A DNA stretch of 64,000 nt from Zoroaster sp. YZ-2022 (taxonomy: Eukaryota > Echinodermata > Asteroidea > Forcipulatida > Zoroasteridae), in the NCBI GenBank assembly GCA_029582265.1, contig CM055823.1, positions 25,594,569 through 25,658,568 of the forward strand, given 5' to 3'. A program made the translations under genes and the position numbers. Positions 1 to 8,490 of this stretch are shown here, one piece after another. The notes beneath the pieces are model-generated. The model was not told the origin of the DNA. It was given only the letters and a program-made list of their open reading frames with translations, and searched no databases. Position 1 is the stretch's first letter; every line of letters starts with the position of its first letter.

Positions 1-1658
1 AAGTCCATTTAGAAGTTCAACGACGACTTCTCCTGGGATGTTTAGGTCAGAGGGATGGCACTTTGAGGGGGATGAATCGGTATCTACATGTACATGTAGC
101 CTTCTTGAAGGTTTTGTCTCCTTGGCAGCAGCTCCTGTGTACAGCATCCACGAATAGGTGTAACCCGTCTCTGACTCGTTCAAAGAGAATGCCTTAATTC
201 CCCATTTGACCGGTTTTCTGGGCATGTACTGTAGAAACCCGAGGCGTCCCTTAAATTTGAGCATACTCTCATCAGGAGATAGGTTCTGTCCAGGGTAATA
301 GAGGCTGCGAAATTTGGGGAGGAGGACATTCAGCAAAGGCCTAACTTTCTTAAACTTTTCACATCCAGAGGCTGGTTCAGGCAACCGGTTGTCGGAGAGG
401 TGAAAAAATCGCATAATGGAAATAAATCTATTTCTTGACATTATGGATGGATAAAATGACATCCGTAGAACTTCATATGTTGACCAGTACATACTGTACT
501 GAGGCGACTTGTTGATGCCCATAGCAAGCAGTAGCGCTACAAATGCCATCATTTCATTCGAGTGAGTGGGGGTCCAGGAGGTTTCTGAAACAGTTTGCTC
601 TGCGTAGCGGTTTGTTTCGTCTACAAGCAGATCCCAGACGGCACTGCAGAAGAACAACTGGAATACCTGTACTGCAGAAAGGCCTGAGAAGTCACCTGCT
701 GCAGGACCAGAGCTTCCGGTGAATTGCATCGGCTTCCTGTTGAGATGACTGATCTCTTTCCAACCCGATCTGAAGTCTGTTTTCTTCCATCTGGATTTGG
801 CATTTTTCTGCGGAAGGGAAGAGACAAAATGCATGAGGGTGCTTTTCGTCTATCACACAGTATAATTTATGAAAAGTGTGCCTAAAATTGGCACTATTTC
901 CGCTGTTTTTTGATGACCAGATTGATGAAATTTTGGGGACTTTTTTTATAATCTCGTAATACAATAATTTTAATTTGGGGGGAAGGTCCACAGTTATCAT
1001 GGCAACGGTTGTAATGTAATTAAATATCCATTTGTTTTTTAGTGTCATGCAAAAATAATGCAATTGCATATATTTCGTCTTTAATAACATGTTACACGCC
1101 GTCTTCTATATTTTGAATACATAAATGAATAACATAATCACGTGATAAATCTTTTAATCCAACATGGCCGCCAATGGTGGCGATCTTGGCTTTTTAAATT
1201 GGCGGCCATTTATTTAGAGTATTAGATGTTTGGTGTGGTTTTTTTGTTGGGGGGGGCAATAGTTTACTCACGATCTCGTCAAACATGAAATTACGCGTAA
1301 AAGAGCATACGTAAAATAGAACTGGCATTTATCTACACTCAATGTTAAATTCGTTGCATACAGCTTAAAATGAAGCTATTCTCCAAAATCCAATTAAAAA
1401 CTGATGTTAAAAGGGTAGTGCCTAACTAATGTTATACGGTCATGACCTACACAATATAAATACCTCATCCTGCGGATCCACGTCGCTCGAATGTCCTTTT
1501 TCGCCTTCGCTTGAGGATTCATCATCACCCTGATCATCGCTGCTTTCATCATTCTCCGTGTCGATCTCCATTTCCGAGTCACTATCATCAAATATCTCTG
1601 CCAAAATGGCAGCATTTCTATCGCTGTCCATGATTATTAGTTTCGATTCGGCAGCCAC
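1..1658 (-). CDS. piggyBac-type transposase (DDE_Tnp_1_7), partial, two exons
   Basis: Seen: exon 1 is 1658-1464 (65 codons from ATG), acidic and serine-rich, ending DPQDE at a GAG|GTATTT donor. The acceptor is a pyrimidine tract plus CAG at 810-808, and exon 2 (807 to the window edge, 269 codons) continues in phase 0. Exon 2 contains motifs of the piggyBac transposase core: WDLLVDETNRYA, RFISIMRFFHLSDN, KFKKVRPLLN, PGQNLSPDESM (first catalytic Asp codon at 271-273), LKFKGRLGFLQYMPRKPVKWGIKAF and GYTYSW. Known: these proteins cut and paste DNA at TTAA sites using a DDD RNase-H-fold core. The frame is open across all visible exon 2, so it may be functional or a domesticated PGBD-like gene. The later catalytic residues and any C-terminal Cys-rich domain lie off the left edge. 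I could not identify its terminal repeat near 1660-1740. Confidence 0.88.
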
Positions 1659-1727
1659 TATCCCGCAGCCACTTTTTCTTTTAAATAACGCGCTGGCTGG
1701 CGGGGTGGGGGGGGGGGAACGCTAACT

Positions 1728-2375
1728 ATGCGCGGATTAATTAAATCGTCGATAGAGGGCGACCGTCATGAAATTCGCATAAGCATTTTGGCTGGGGACC
1801 AATTAGCTCCGCCGGTCGTAAAACAATACGTTTGCAAAGGTGCCATTTGTATCCCCTGGTCTGGAACAATGACCACAAATATGTGCCATTTGGCGCCCGC
1901 GGTATGGATAGGGTTAAAAGAGTTTGCGAGAGAACACAGACCTATAATTCTTGTGCAAAACAGCAAGAGTAAAGTAGATAAACGTTCATATTACAACGCG
2001 GTTAAAATATATATAAAACGGCATAAACCAAAGCCACTGTATAAATTAAGTTTAGTTAATTTAAGAGAGCGCATAACGTCTGAAAATATTGAGCTACCAG
2101 AACGCGGTGCGGGTAAAAGAGCGCAGTTGTTAAAAAAAGACTACATCGCCGCTATAAAAAGGTTTCACAACCAAGAAGAAGAGTTGAGATTTAAACTCCC
2201 GATTAACGGTGGAAGATATTTGCGCGAACGAAGAATGGTAGTTTCGCTGAATCATAGCAAAGAAAAAGATTTAAATATTTTTTGGGAGGCGGTAAAACCA
2301 AAAATTAAAACCAAGTTTGTTTTAGACTTACAAGAATTCACGTCGTACAAGTTTTATGATATATATACGTATTAA
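1728..2375 (+). CDS. hypothetical protein of virus-like element, SAP-like motif (215 aa)
   Basis: First rightward gene of the compact AT-rich cluster. I do not recognise the family. Seen: an ATG-started intact frame; residues 31-64 contain two Cys and a hydrophobic stretch (VCKGAICIPWSGTMTTNMC); residues about 106-144 have the spacing of a SAP-like helix-turn-helix (LVNLRERI...IELPERGAGKRAQLLKKDYIAAI); the rest is Lys/Arg-rich. SAP motifs usually bind DNA, so a nucleic-acid role is possible but only inferred. A 19-bp perfect stem-loop follows 31 bases after the stop. The start lies about 70 bases from the oppositely oriented piggyBac first exon, so the two mobile units are directly juxtaposed. 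Confidence is good that it is a real reading frame and low on function. Confidence 0.6.
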   Translation: MRGLIKSSIEGDRHEIRISILAGDQLAPPVVKQYVCKGAICIPWSGTMTTNMCHLAPAVWIGLKEFAREHRPIILVQNSKSKVDKRSYYNAVKIYIKRHKPKPLYKLSLVNLRERITSENIELPERGAGKRAQLLKKDYIAAIKRFHNQEEELRFKLPINGGRYLRERRMVVSLNHSKEKDLNIFWEAVKPKIKTKFVLDLQEFTSYKFYDIYTY

Positions 2376-2405
2376 ATTACGTAAAGAAAACCTAGATGGT
2401 ACGAT

Positions 2406-2449
2406 CGATTCTGCCGAACCAAGATTTCATTCTTGGTTCGGCAGAATCG
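2406..2449 (+). terminator. 19-bp perfect hairpin after first virus-like gene
   Basis: CGATTCTGCCGAACCAAGA at 2406-2424 pairs exactly with 2431-2449, leaving a 6-nt loop (TTTCAT). It lies between the stop at 2375 and the next gene start at 2574. Perfect hairpins between genes mark mRNA 3' ends in some giant viruses and virophages; the same role here is inference. Confidence 0.55.
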
Positions 2450-2573
2450 CTAGCGTTAAAATTTTGAGGCGCGTTAAAATTTCCAGATTGTGGATACTGT
2501 TTTGATAAATTACTCTGAAACGCTAATGGAAACGTCATTTATTATATAAAAATTATAAATTTAAAATAATAAA

Positions 2574-3249
2574 ATGTATCATACCTTTGAAGTTGAAATT
2601 GAAAAAAATGGCGGAGAAGTTCAATTAGGCAACGTTATCGATAATCGTGAGGGTAATCTCAGTATTATATTACATAGCGTAAACATTTGGGTAGGATATT
2701 ACAACGTACGTAAAAAAGAAATAATAATTTATCGTGAGACAGGTGAGACAGATATTGTAAAGTATATCGAACCGGGGCTTTATAACATTAACGAAATTAT
2801 CGATATTATAGTAAAAAATATGTATTGGATCACGTTCGTTATCGATAAAACAACGGGTGTTTTCTTGCTACGTTTAACATCATCTAGCAAATCCATTAAA
2901 TTTACAGCTGGGTTGTCTAATTTACTCGGGTTTCACAACGAATTTCTAACTCAAGGAGAATATAGTAAACAAAATTGATTTACAGCTTTTTAAAATTCTA
3001 TACATTCATTGCAATCAAATTTCTACGACCGATAATTATTTCAACGGCCAACCTAGCACCATTTTAAACGCTTTTCCCTTGCAAGGTAAATCGTTTGGAG
3101 AAAGTATGTGGATGGAATATAATAATCCATTGATAAAAAAATTAAAAGCCGATACCTTTAACGCATTAAGTTTTCAAATTAAAGATTCAAGGGGTAGAGA
3201 TATAAATAATCACGGTTTTCCAGTTATTTTAAATCTAGAAATTATATAA
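2574..3249 (+). pseudogene. virus-like structural-type protein, interrupted by one frameshift
   Basis: Seen: an ATG frame runs 2574-2978 (134 codons) and ends with TGA just after a GLSNLLGFHNEF segment. A second open frame, displaced by +1, continues from about 2968 to the TAA at 3247-3249 and contains QISTTDNYFNGQPS, KSFGE and INNHGFPVILNLEI. The two parts look like the N- and C-terminal halves of one protein of roughly 225 residues, a layout that recurs in uncharacterised invertebrate mobile or virus-like elements. The break lies near 2960-2976. A structural (capsid-associated) role is a guess from the neighbours and the beta-rich pattern, with no diagnostic motif. The start is preceded by an A/T-only stretch with TATATAAAAATTATAAAT. 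Programmed +1 frameshifting is possible, but simple decay is likelier. Confidence 0.55.
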
Positions 3250-3251
3250 AT

Positions 3252-3743
3252 ATGGCAAGTATTTTCGGACCTAGTCGAACGAGCGGTAGTGTAACTGCTG
3301 ATAGATACGAAATTGTACGAGCGAGCGTACCTAATGAAATTTATGAACACCACGGATATATAAACAGAGATGAAATTATACAAAGAATACCTCTAGTCGA
3401 AAAACATAGCATTGTACTCGGATGGTGGCCCCAAAATAAACTACCCTTTTTCATGTTTAATGAAACGCCAACGTACTGCTCTATTTTTGTACATTTTACA
3501 AAAGGTAATATTTTTACTTCATATTCAACAACGCGTGATTATGCAGCTAACAATTATCATATTCCTTCTCCGTCGGGAGATAATAAATTGTATTTTATCG
3601 ATAATGAAATGTCACATTTAAGATATGAAATGTGTTTTAAAATACAAAATGTTCAAAAAGTTTTTGTAGAGGCAACCTTTTTTGGCGCATTAAATTCTAA
3701 AATCTGTTTTAAAATAAAAATAGCAAATATTCTATTAAATTAA
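3252..3743 (+). CDS. virus-like tandem paralogue 1 (MASIFGPSRTS family, 163 aa)
   Basis: Intact ATG frame starting 2 bases after the previous frame ends, with TATATAAATATG spanning the start. The N-terminus MASIFGPSRTS is almost identical to that of the next gene, and the C-terminal halves share a beta-rich ending (YEMCFKIQNVQKVFVEATFFGAL...ICFKIKIANILLN). The central part (residues about 25-110) differs. A constant N-terminus with a variable distal part is the pattern of attachment or fiber proteins that dock by their tail, but I have no motif to prove that. No signal peptide or membrane segment is evident. The function is not known. Confidence 0.6.
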   Translation: MASIFGPSRTSGSVTADRYEIVRASVPNEIYEHHGYINRDEIIQRIPLVEKHSIVLGWWPQNKLPFFMFNETPTYCSIFVHFTKGNIFTSYSTTRDYAANNYHIPSPSGDNKLYFIDNEMSHLRYEMCFKIQNVQKVFVEATFFGALNSKICFKIKIANILLN

Positions 3744-3768
3744 TTTTTTTTAATTTTATACTATAAAT

Positions 3769-4255
3769 ATGGCGAGTATTTACGGACCTAGTCGAACGAG
3801 TAAGCAAGTTTTGTATAGTAACAAACCATACACTATTGAAAAAAGTGGACATATAATTAATACTAGTGAAAGTGAAACTTTATATAGTATACCTGATACG
3901 ATTACATTTTATTGGAGTGATCGAGGGGAGGGAGGAAATTTTTTTAACTTTTGTTACAATAACAGATTGTACAACTTATCGAAAAATAACTACTAATAAT
4001 AGTTCACAATCAAACGTTTCAAAACGTGTGATTGATGTAGCTCCTGGCGAATATTATGTTGAATATTTTTTCGAAGGAAAAACTTATTCTTCTTTTCCAT
4101 TTGATAATGAACCAAAGCTTGTTGAATGCGGTATTTGCTTTAAAATAGAAAGAGCCCAAAAAAACTTAAACATTTTTGCTCAATTTGTTTTTTTTCGCAC
4201 TCTAGATACTGGAATCTGTTACGATATGAAAATTACTATTTTATCATTAAATTAA
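3769..4255 (+). pseudogene. virus-like tandem paralogue 2, frameshifted
   Basis: Second member of the MASI(F/Y)GPSRTS pair, 25 bases downstream. The ATG frame ends at 3996 (75 codons). A +1 frame, open from 3866, carries the family C-terminus (ECGICFKIERAQKNLNIFAQFVFF...ICYDMKITILSLN) to the TAA at 4253-4255. The aligned ends with the gene at 3252 show that these are two parts of one protein, broken near 3970-3990. The start is again embedded in CTATAAATATG. Tandem duplication followed by divergence of the middle region is evident. Function unknown. Confidence 0.5.
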
Positions 4256-4280
4256 AATCTTTTTCTATTAATAAAAAACA

Positions 4281-4889
4281 ATGAGCGTGCCTATAGAATC
4301 AACGAATGTACTTTATCCGTCTTTAACAGATGATGTTAAAACATTTCGTTTGCAAAAAATAGATAACATTCAAAAAGAAATTTTAAAAGAGAGAAATGAG
4401 CGTGAAGCCGTCTATAAAAAATATAATAAAATTATTAAGACTTGTAGTATCGTAGAAACTCTCGCTGAATTGGGATGTATGGGAGCAGGAGCTATTGGAA
4501 TCGCCAGTATCGCCAGCGTTGTAGCATCACCCGTAGGATTTGTTTTAGAAGGTTTAGATTTAGGGCTAGGTGGTGCGGCGTTTGCTCTCAGATACGTAAA
4601 ATTTAAATTATCTAAAAAAGCTAAAAAACATGATGAAATTAGAGTTTTAGCCGAAAGTAAACTCAACACTATCAACAGTTACGTTTCAAAAGCGATTGAA
4701 GATGGTGTTATAAACCAAGAAGAATTTAATTTAATCGTCAAAGAGCAAAAAAAATACTCTGCGATGAGAGAAGTTATTCGTAACAACTCTAATAAAGATA
4801 CAGCTTTACCTGCAAAAACAAAAGTAAAAGCCACCGATGTAGATGTAGAAAAAAAATTTCTTATAGAAAAACTTATGAATTTAAAATAA
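4281..4889 (+). CDS. conserved hypothetical membrane/coiled-coil protein of virus-like element (202 aa)
   Basis: Intact ATG frame 25 bases after the previous one. Residues 8-50 are a charged helical segment beginning NVLYPSLTDDVKTFRL. Residues 62-104 form a Gly/Ala-rich hydrophobic stretch (GCMGAGAIGIASIASVVASPVG...) that could be a membrane hairpin. Residues 106-165 form a basic amphipathic helical region with KHDEIRVLAESKLNTI. I recognise this combination from uncharacterised proteins that are multicopy in cnidarian and other invertebrate genomes, but no function has been assigned to my knowledge. A membrane-active or virion-core role is conjecture. It is the last rightward gene and a hairpin follows 34 bases after the stop. 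Confidence 0.65.
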   Translation: MSVPIESTNVLYPSLTDDVKTFRLQKIDNIQKEILKERNEREAVYKKYNKIIKTCSIVETLAELGCMGAGAIGIASIASVVASPVGFVLEGLDLGLGGAAFALRYVKFKLSKKAKKHDEIRVLAESKLNTINSYVSKAIEDGVINQEEFNLIVKEQKKYSAMREVIRNNSNKDTALPAKTKVKATDVDVEKKFLIEKLMNLK

Positions 4890-4923
4890 ACTTAGCTGTA
4901 AATAAATCTTATTATAATCAAAA

Positions 4924-4950
4924 ACCCGCTTCGCAAGTAACGGAGCGGGT
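4924..4950. terminator. hairpin between convergent virus-like genes
   Basis: ACCCGCTTCG at 4924-4933 pairs with CGGAGCGGGT at 4941-4950 (10 bp, one G-U), loop of 7, with A-rich sequence on both sides. It stands exactly between the rightward genes (last stop 4889) and the leftward genes (nearest end 4990), where a bidirectional transcription end would be expected. Confidence 0.5.
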
Positions 4951-4989
4951 AAAAACGTCCGATAGACCTCCCCCGTATAATTCAAAATG

Positions 4990-5312
4990 TTAATTTATAC
5001 TCATTATAAACGTATAGTCTTTTTTCAACTCTTTCATCACTAAATTATAATTTCGTCGACTAGCTTTTTCGTTTACCTGCTTAAAACTTTGCACGTTTAT
5101 CTTTGCACATTTTGTACATAAACTTAACGGTGTTTTGTACCTTTTTTACATCTTCTACACTCTGTCGGTATACTCTTTCCACATTTTATTCTACCGTAGT
5201 GTAAAGCACAATAGTTCACATTTGGCGAACTAAGTAAACAACACTTGCTCGTTTTGCCTACTAATAGCCATTTACAAGGAACGATCACTTTTGTTTTTCT
5301 TGTCTCTTCCAT
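4990..5312 (-). pseudogene. small zinc-ribbon-like protein, frameshifted
   Basis: The ATG at 5312 opens a 62-codon frame (to 5124) with C-x5-15-C pairs, YCALHYG and ending PTECRRCKKGTKHR. Shifting frame near 5127 gives a continuation to the TAA at 4992-4990 that supplies the second knuckle (LCTKC) and a basic tail (NYNLVMKELKKDYTF). A CxxC...CxxC arrangement indicates a zinc ribbon; the product is small and basic, so nucleic-acid binding is plausible. The shared upstream motif begins only 9 bases before the ATG. The family is not recognised beyond this. Confidence 0.45.
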
Positions 5313-5320
5313 CCTCTCCT

Positions 5321-5380
5321 TTACTATATACCTAGATAATATTTTTTTGTTTTTTCAATTTTTTTTCTCAATTTTAAAAG
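5321..5380 (-). promoter_or_regulatory. shared upstream motif, copy 1
   Basis: Read on the minus strand: an A-rich block (AAAATTGAGAAAAAAAATTG), then AAAAAATATTATCTAGG and TATATAGTAA, ending 9 bases before the ATG at 5312. The same arrangement recurs at 6717-6770 and 6947-6998, always in the orientation of the leftward genes, which suggests a promoter. Confidence 0.5.
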
Positions 5381-5508
5381 ACATATTTTAATAACAGTTT
5401 TTATCATTTTTTTATTAACATTTTTCATTATTTTGGTAATATTTTTTTAATGAGTTTTTTGGCGAGTTTTCTAAAAAGTCTTCTTCTTTTTCTAAAAAGC
5501 TTTCGTCT

Positions 5509-5921
5509 TTAATATAAGCCGGCGGTAATTTTCCCCAAATTACCTACAGACGCGGTAATTTTTAATGGATGTTCTTCAATATTAGGCGCGTAAAATTGTA
5601 TTTGTTTGTCTAAAGATGAAATTTTTAATAAAACGCTAAATAAAGCCGCTCCAAAAGTAGCTGTATAAGTTGGTTTTTGTTTTTTGTCTACGTTGCCTAA
5701 TTCTAAAGCTGTAGCAAAAAGACTATTGTTATCGCTATTAAAACTAATGTAATCTAAATTGTACATGCTAATATCAATTTCTGTGCCTACTTGCAAATTT
5801 TTTTTTTTAAATCGCTACTTTCAACTATATATGGATATGCATAATTATCATCTGACAATACAATTGTTTTTGTTCCAACAATTGTATTAATGGCTACTGT
5901 TAACACTGTTTTTATACACAT
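5509..5921 (-). pseudogene. PCNA-like sliding clamp fragment, homopolymer frameshift
   Basis: A leftward open frame (5796-5509, 95 codons) ends PLKITASVGNLGKITAGLY, which fits the C-terminal strand pattern of PCNA (P-L-hydrophobic...hydrophobic-G-x-hydrophobic). Upstream, an ATG at 5921 opens a frame that would join it if the A11 run (plus-strand T11, 5798-5808) were one base longer; as written, the frames do not match. The visible length (about 137 codons) is roughly half of a PCNA chain, so the N-terminal domain is missing or elsewhere. Known: PCNA clamps tether replicative polymerases, and large DNA viruses carry divergent versions. The assignment rests on pattern only. A long homopolymer is also a classic site of sequencing error. 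Confidence 0.42.
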
Positions 5922-6099
5922 TTAATGACTTAAAATCGTCCATTTTTACGTAAATAATTATTGGAACTTTCGTTTAATCATTGCAATCATTCTTTGTAAA
6001 TGTTTTAAATTAACACTAGAATTTCAAATGCACAGCGTTTCACATATAAACTCAACTGTCAAAATCGTCTTTTTTACGTAAAGTAATTATTGGGTCTTT

Positions 6100-6390
6100 C
6101 TATTTAATGTTACAACGTACTCTTTGTAAAATAAGCTGAATTAAACCACAAATTCTATTAACGAATCTTTCTTTTGTAAAACATTTGTTCTTAAATTCAA
6201 AAACTTTTCTATAATTTAAATGAGCACTTTCACATAATTTCTTTTCCAGTTCGATCTGTCTTGTACATAATAAACTGCTTTTTAAACTCAAAAATTTTCT
6301 ATTTAATACTATATCAATTAGTATTCTTTCCGTTCGATCCGTCGCAGTATCGAAGTAGATAAAATCTCGTTTGTCAGATCTACATCTACT
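6100..6390 (-). CDS. open frame of virus-like element, no clear start, unknown function
   Basis: A 96-codon open frame without an internal early ATG (first possible start a TTG at 6291). Content is charged and helical (SDKRDFIYFDTATDRTERIL, QIELEKKLCESAHL), ending LQRVRCNIK. The sequence after its stop (6060-6130 on the plus strand) resembles 5930-6020, where a minus-strand frame ends in LKHLQRMIAMIKRKFQ. The element may therefore once have had two tandem paralogues here. I do not recognise it. Confidence 0.3.
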   Translation of the reverse strand, partial: SRCRSDKRDFIYFDTATDRTERILIDIVLNRKFLSLKSSLLCTRQIELEKKLCESAHLNYRKVFEFKNKCFTKERFVNRICGLIQLILQRVRCNIK

Positions 6391-6474
6391 TTAAAAAGCC
6401 TTGATTAGTCTTTAGTCGAGCCTTACTAACATGCTTCAATTAAAATTTTAAACGTATAGACTCCGATTGTACAT

Positions 6475-6660
6475 TTAAAATAAAATCATAGCTGTTTGCT
6501 GCATTTTTACAATTATACGATCGGTTTCCATAAATTTTGGACCTGTTTTTGACTCGTTTAATAAACCGTTTTGTTTTTCTTTTACAGACGTGTCGTAATT
6601 TTCAAATGTTGTTTTATCAAATAACAAGACGCGCTGTTTAGGTATATTTCTTTTTTTCAT
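6475..6660 (-). CDS. short hypothetical protein of virus-like element (61 aa)
   Basis: ATG-started leftward frame, Lys-rich, no recognisable domain (MKKRNIPKQRVLLFDKTTF...). It starts 57 bases downstream of the second copy of the shared upstream motif, which is the main reason to list it. It could be a truncated N-terminus of a larger, decayed gene. Confidence 0.3.
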   Translation of the reverse strand: MKKRNIPKQRVLLFDKTTFENYDTSVKEKQNGLLNESKTGPKFMETDRIIVKMQQTAMILF

Positions 6661-6716
6661 AGGTATTATTTTTCAAGTGGCGTTATTCTTGTTCTTCATA
6701 TTGTCTTCCTTCCATT

Positions 6717-6770
6717 CTCTCATACCCAGATAATATTTTTAGTTTTCAATTTTTTTCCTAATTTTTAAAG
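6717..6770 (-). promoter_or_regulatory. shared upstream motif, copy 2
   Basis: On the minus strand: AATTAGGAAAAAAATTG, then AAAATATTATCTGGGTATGAGAG. The order and spacing match copies 1 and 3. Confidence 0.45.
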
Positions 6771-6865
6771 TCTGCTTTAAACAAAAATAACATCTTATTA
6801 AAAATATACCTTTAATAATTTTTATCCCCTACTACCTGACTCACAACCACAAAAATATCCGTTGC

Positions 6866-7665
6866 GCAATAATCATAACGAACGTGTTGCACCTAATGAT
6901 GACGTCATCATTTTTAGAAGAAGAGTTTTCTGATGACGTCACTGTCTTACTATATACCCCAGATAACTATTTCCTTAGTTTTTTCAATTTTTAATTTGAA
7001 AAATCAATTTTTTAAGTCAGTTGTCCTAGAACCGGTTATCTACTATAATTAGCTGAAGGCCTATTGGTCACTCATTGGCGAGAGTGTGCGCTGTGCGTGC
7101 GGTAGGTATTTTGCGTACTACGTACGCGCATACGATGAACCAATGACGAGTGACCTTCTCTAGCCTGTAATATCGATAGAGGTTAAAATAAAAAATAACA
7201 ACTGATATTCAGTTTGCGACATCATTATTCATGAGGTCTATAAATAAACTGATTTTATTTAGCATGTATAATTTACTATTCACAAATATTTATTTTAAAT
7301 AAATGCATATATGAAATTATTATGAGTATTAAGGTTTTTGATTTTACTTGTTACTTATACCATGGAGGAAGGAAATGAAATCTAGTCTCTTTTTAGCGTC
7401 TAATATTAACTTTTATTGTTAAATCATAAAGTTTTATGTCCCTACTACCACTGGTCACATTTGCCTCAAAATGATGTTTTTGCTCAGCCTCACCGCGAAT
7501 AGTCGAGCTGTCACAAGGGTCGATTATTGTAATCGTGGTTCGTTGATCGAGTTGTTGTCATAAGCAATGAGCTAGTTTTGTCTCGTAGCTAATTACAAAA
7601 GATCAAGCTTACATGGAAGTTACACGCCACAGACTTTGACACATAATAAACCTTATCGCCAGTGG
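6866..7665. repeat. diverged tandem duplication, copy 1, with CRE-like palindrome and hairpin
   Basis: Aligned by eye with 7795-8490 in the same order: AT-rich lead, GATGACGTCATCATTTTTAG, a second TGATGACGTCA, GTCCTAGAACCG, a hairpin (GGTCACTCATTGG at 7066-7078 with its inverse at 7140-7155), GTGACATCAT-like text, AAATAAACTGATTTTATTTAGC, and CTCA...AGTCGA...GTCACA...GGGTCGA. No coding frame. Probably a duplicated non-autonomous element. Confidence 0.6.
6947..6998 (-). promoter_or_regulatory. shared upstream motif, copy 3
   Basis: On the minus strand: AAAATTGAAAAAACTAAGG, then AATAGTTATCTGGGG and TATATAGTAA. No clear gene follows it before copy 2; the first gene of the leftward set may have been lost. 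It marks the right limit of the virus-like cluster. Confidence 0.45.
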
Positions 7666-7794
7666 CGTAATCTAGACATTTCATTTTGGGGGCAAGTAAA
7701 GAAGAATAAATAAATAATAAGAAGTGCAAGATTTACATTACGCCTACTATCATTCTATGTTAATTGATAAAAAAAAAAAAAAAAAATGATACTA

Positions 7795-8490
7795 AAATCC
7801 ATAGCACATGTCAATTCATAACGAATGTTGCGCAATATAGTAAATTGCAGATGACGTCATCATTTTTAGTAGCTAAAGTTATTTTTTTGATGACGTCATC
7901 GTCAAATAGTGTCAGCCAATCCTCCTTCAAGACGCAGTTTTGCCATTTTATAAAATCAATATTAGTACTTGTCCTAGAACCGCCATTCACCATATTCATT
8001 GAGGTTGTCACTCATTGGTTTATGTGTGCGCGCTGTGTGCATTATGTATACGCACAGCGCATAACATGAACCAATGAGTGACCTTCTAGCCTGTGATTAT
8101 CGATAGTGGCGATATTCAGAATTGTGACATCATCTATCATGTGAGTCATTAATAAAATGTCTGTTTTATTTAGCTGTATTTTCTTTTCTCATAAATATTT
8201 CATTTTGTAAATAAACGCCATTGAAAGACATTAGGCGACTATGTTATGAATTACTCTGTTACTTATTTCTAAATAAGTCTCAATATGTCAAATAATTACA
8301 TGATTAAAATAGTTATGTCCCCGTCATTCGCCTCATGATGATGTTGTTTTCAACAAGCCTAATCATGCAATAGTCGATTTGTCACATATGGGTCGAACAA
8401 TGGGGGCTTAATTACGTTGTCACAAGGGTCGAGTTGTCTTAACCGTAGATCATAAAAGAATGCCTACATGAAGTTACGCCACTGCTTATC
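7795..8490. repeat. diverged tandem duplication, copy 2
   Basis: Second copy of the 6866-7665 unit. It keeps the two TGACGTCA palindromes (7850-7900) and a hairpin with longer arms (GTCACTCATTGGTT at 8007-8020, inverse at 8069-8082), with alternating CGCACAGCG-like text in the loop. The indels relative to copy 1 are many, so the duplication is old. Confidence 0.6.

Noticed and set aside
2968..3996. Programmed +1 frameshifting in two virus-like genes
   Set aside because: The two sites share no slippery heptamer or downstream structure, and other genes of the cluster are broken differently; kept only as an alternative.
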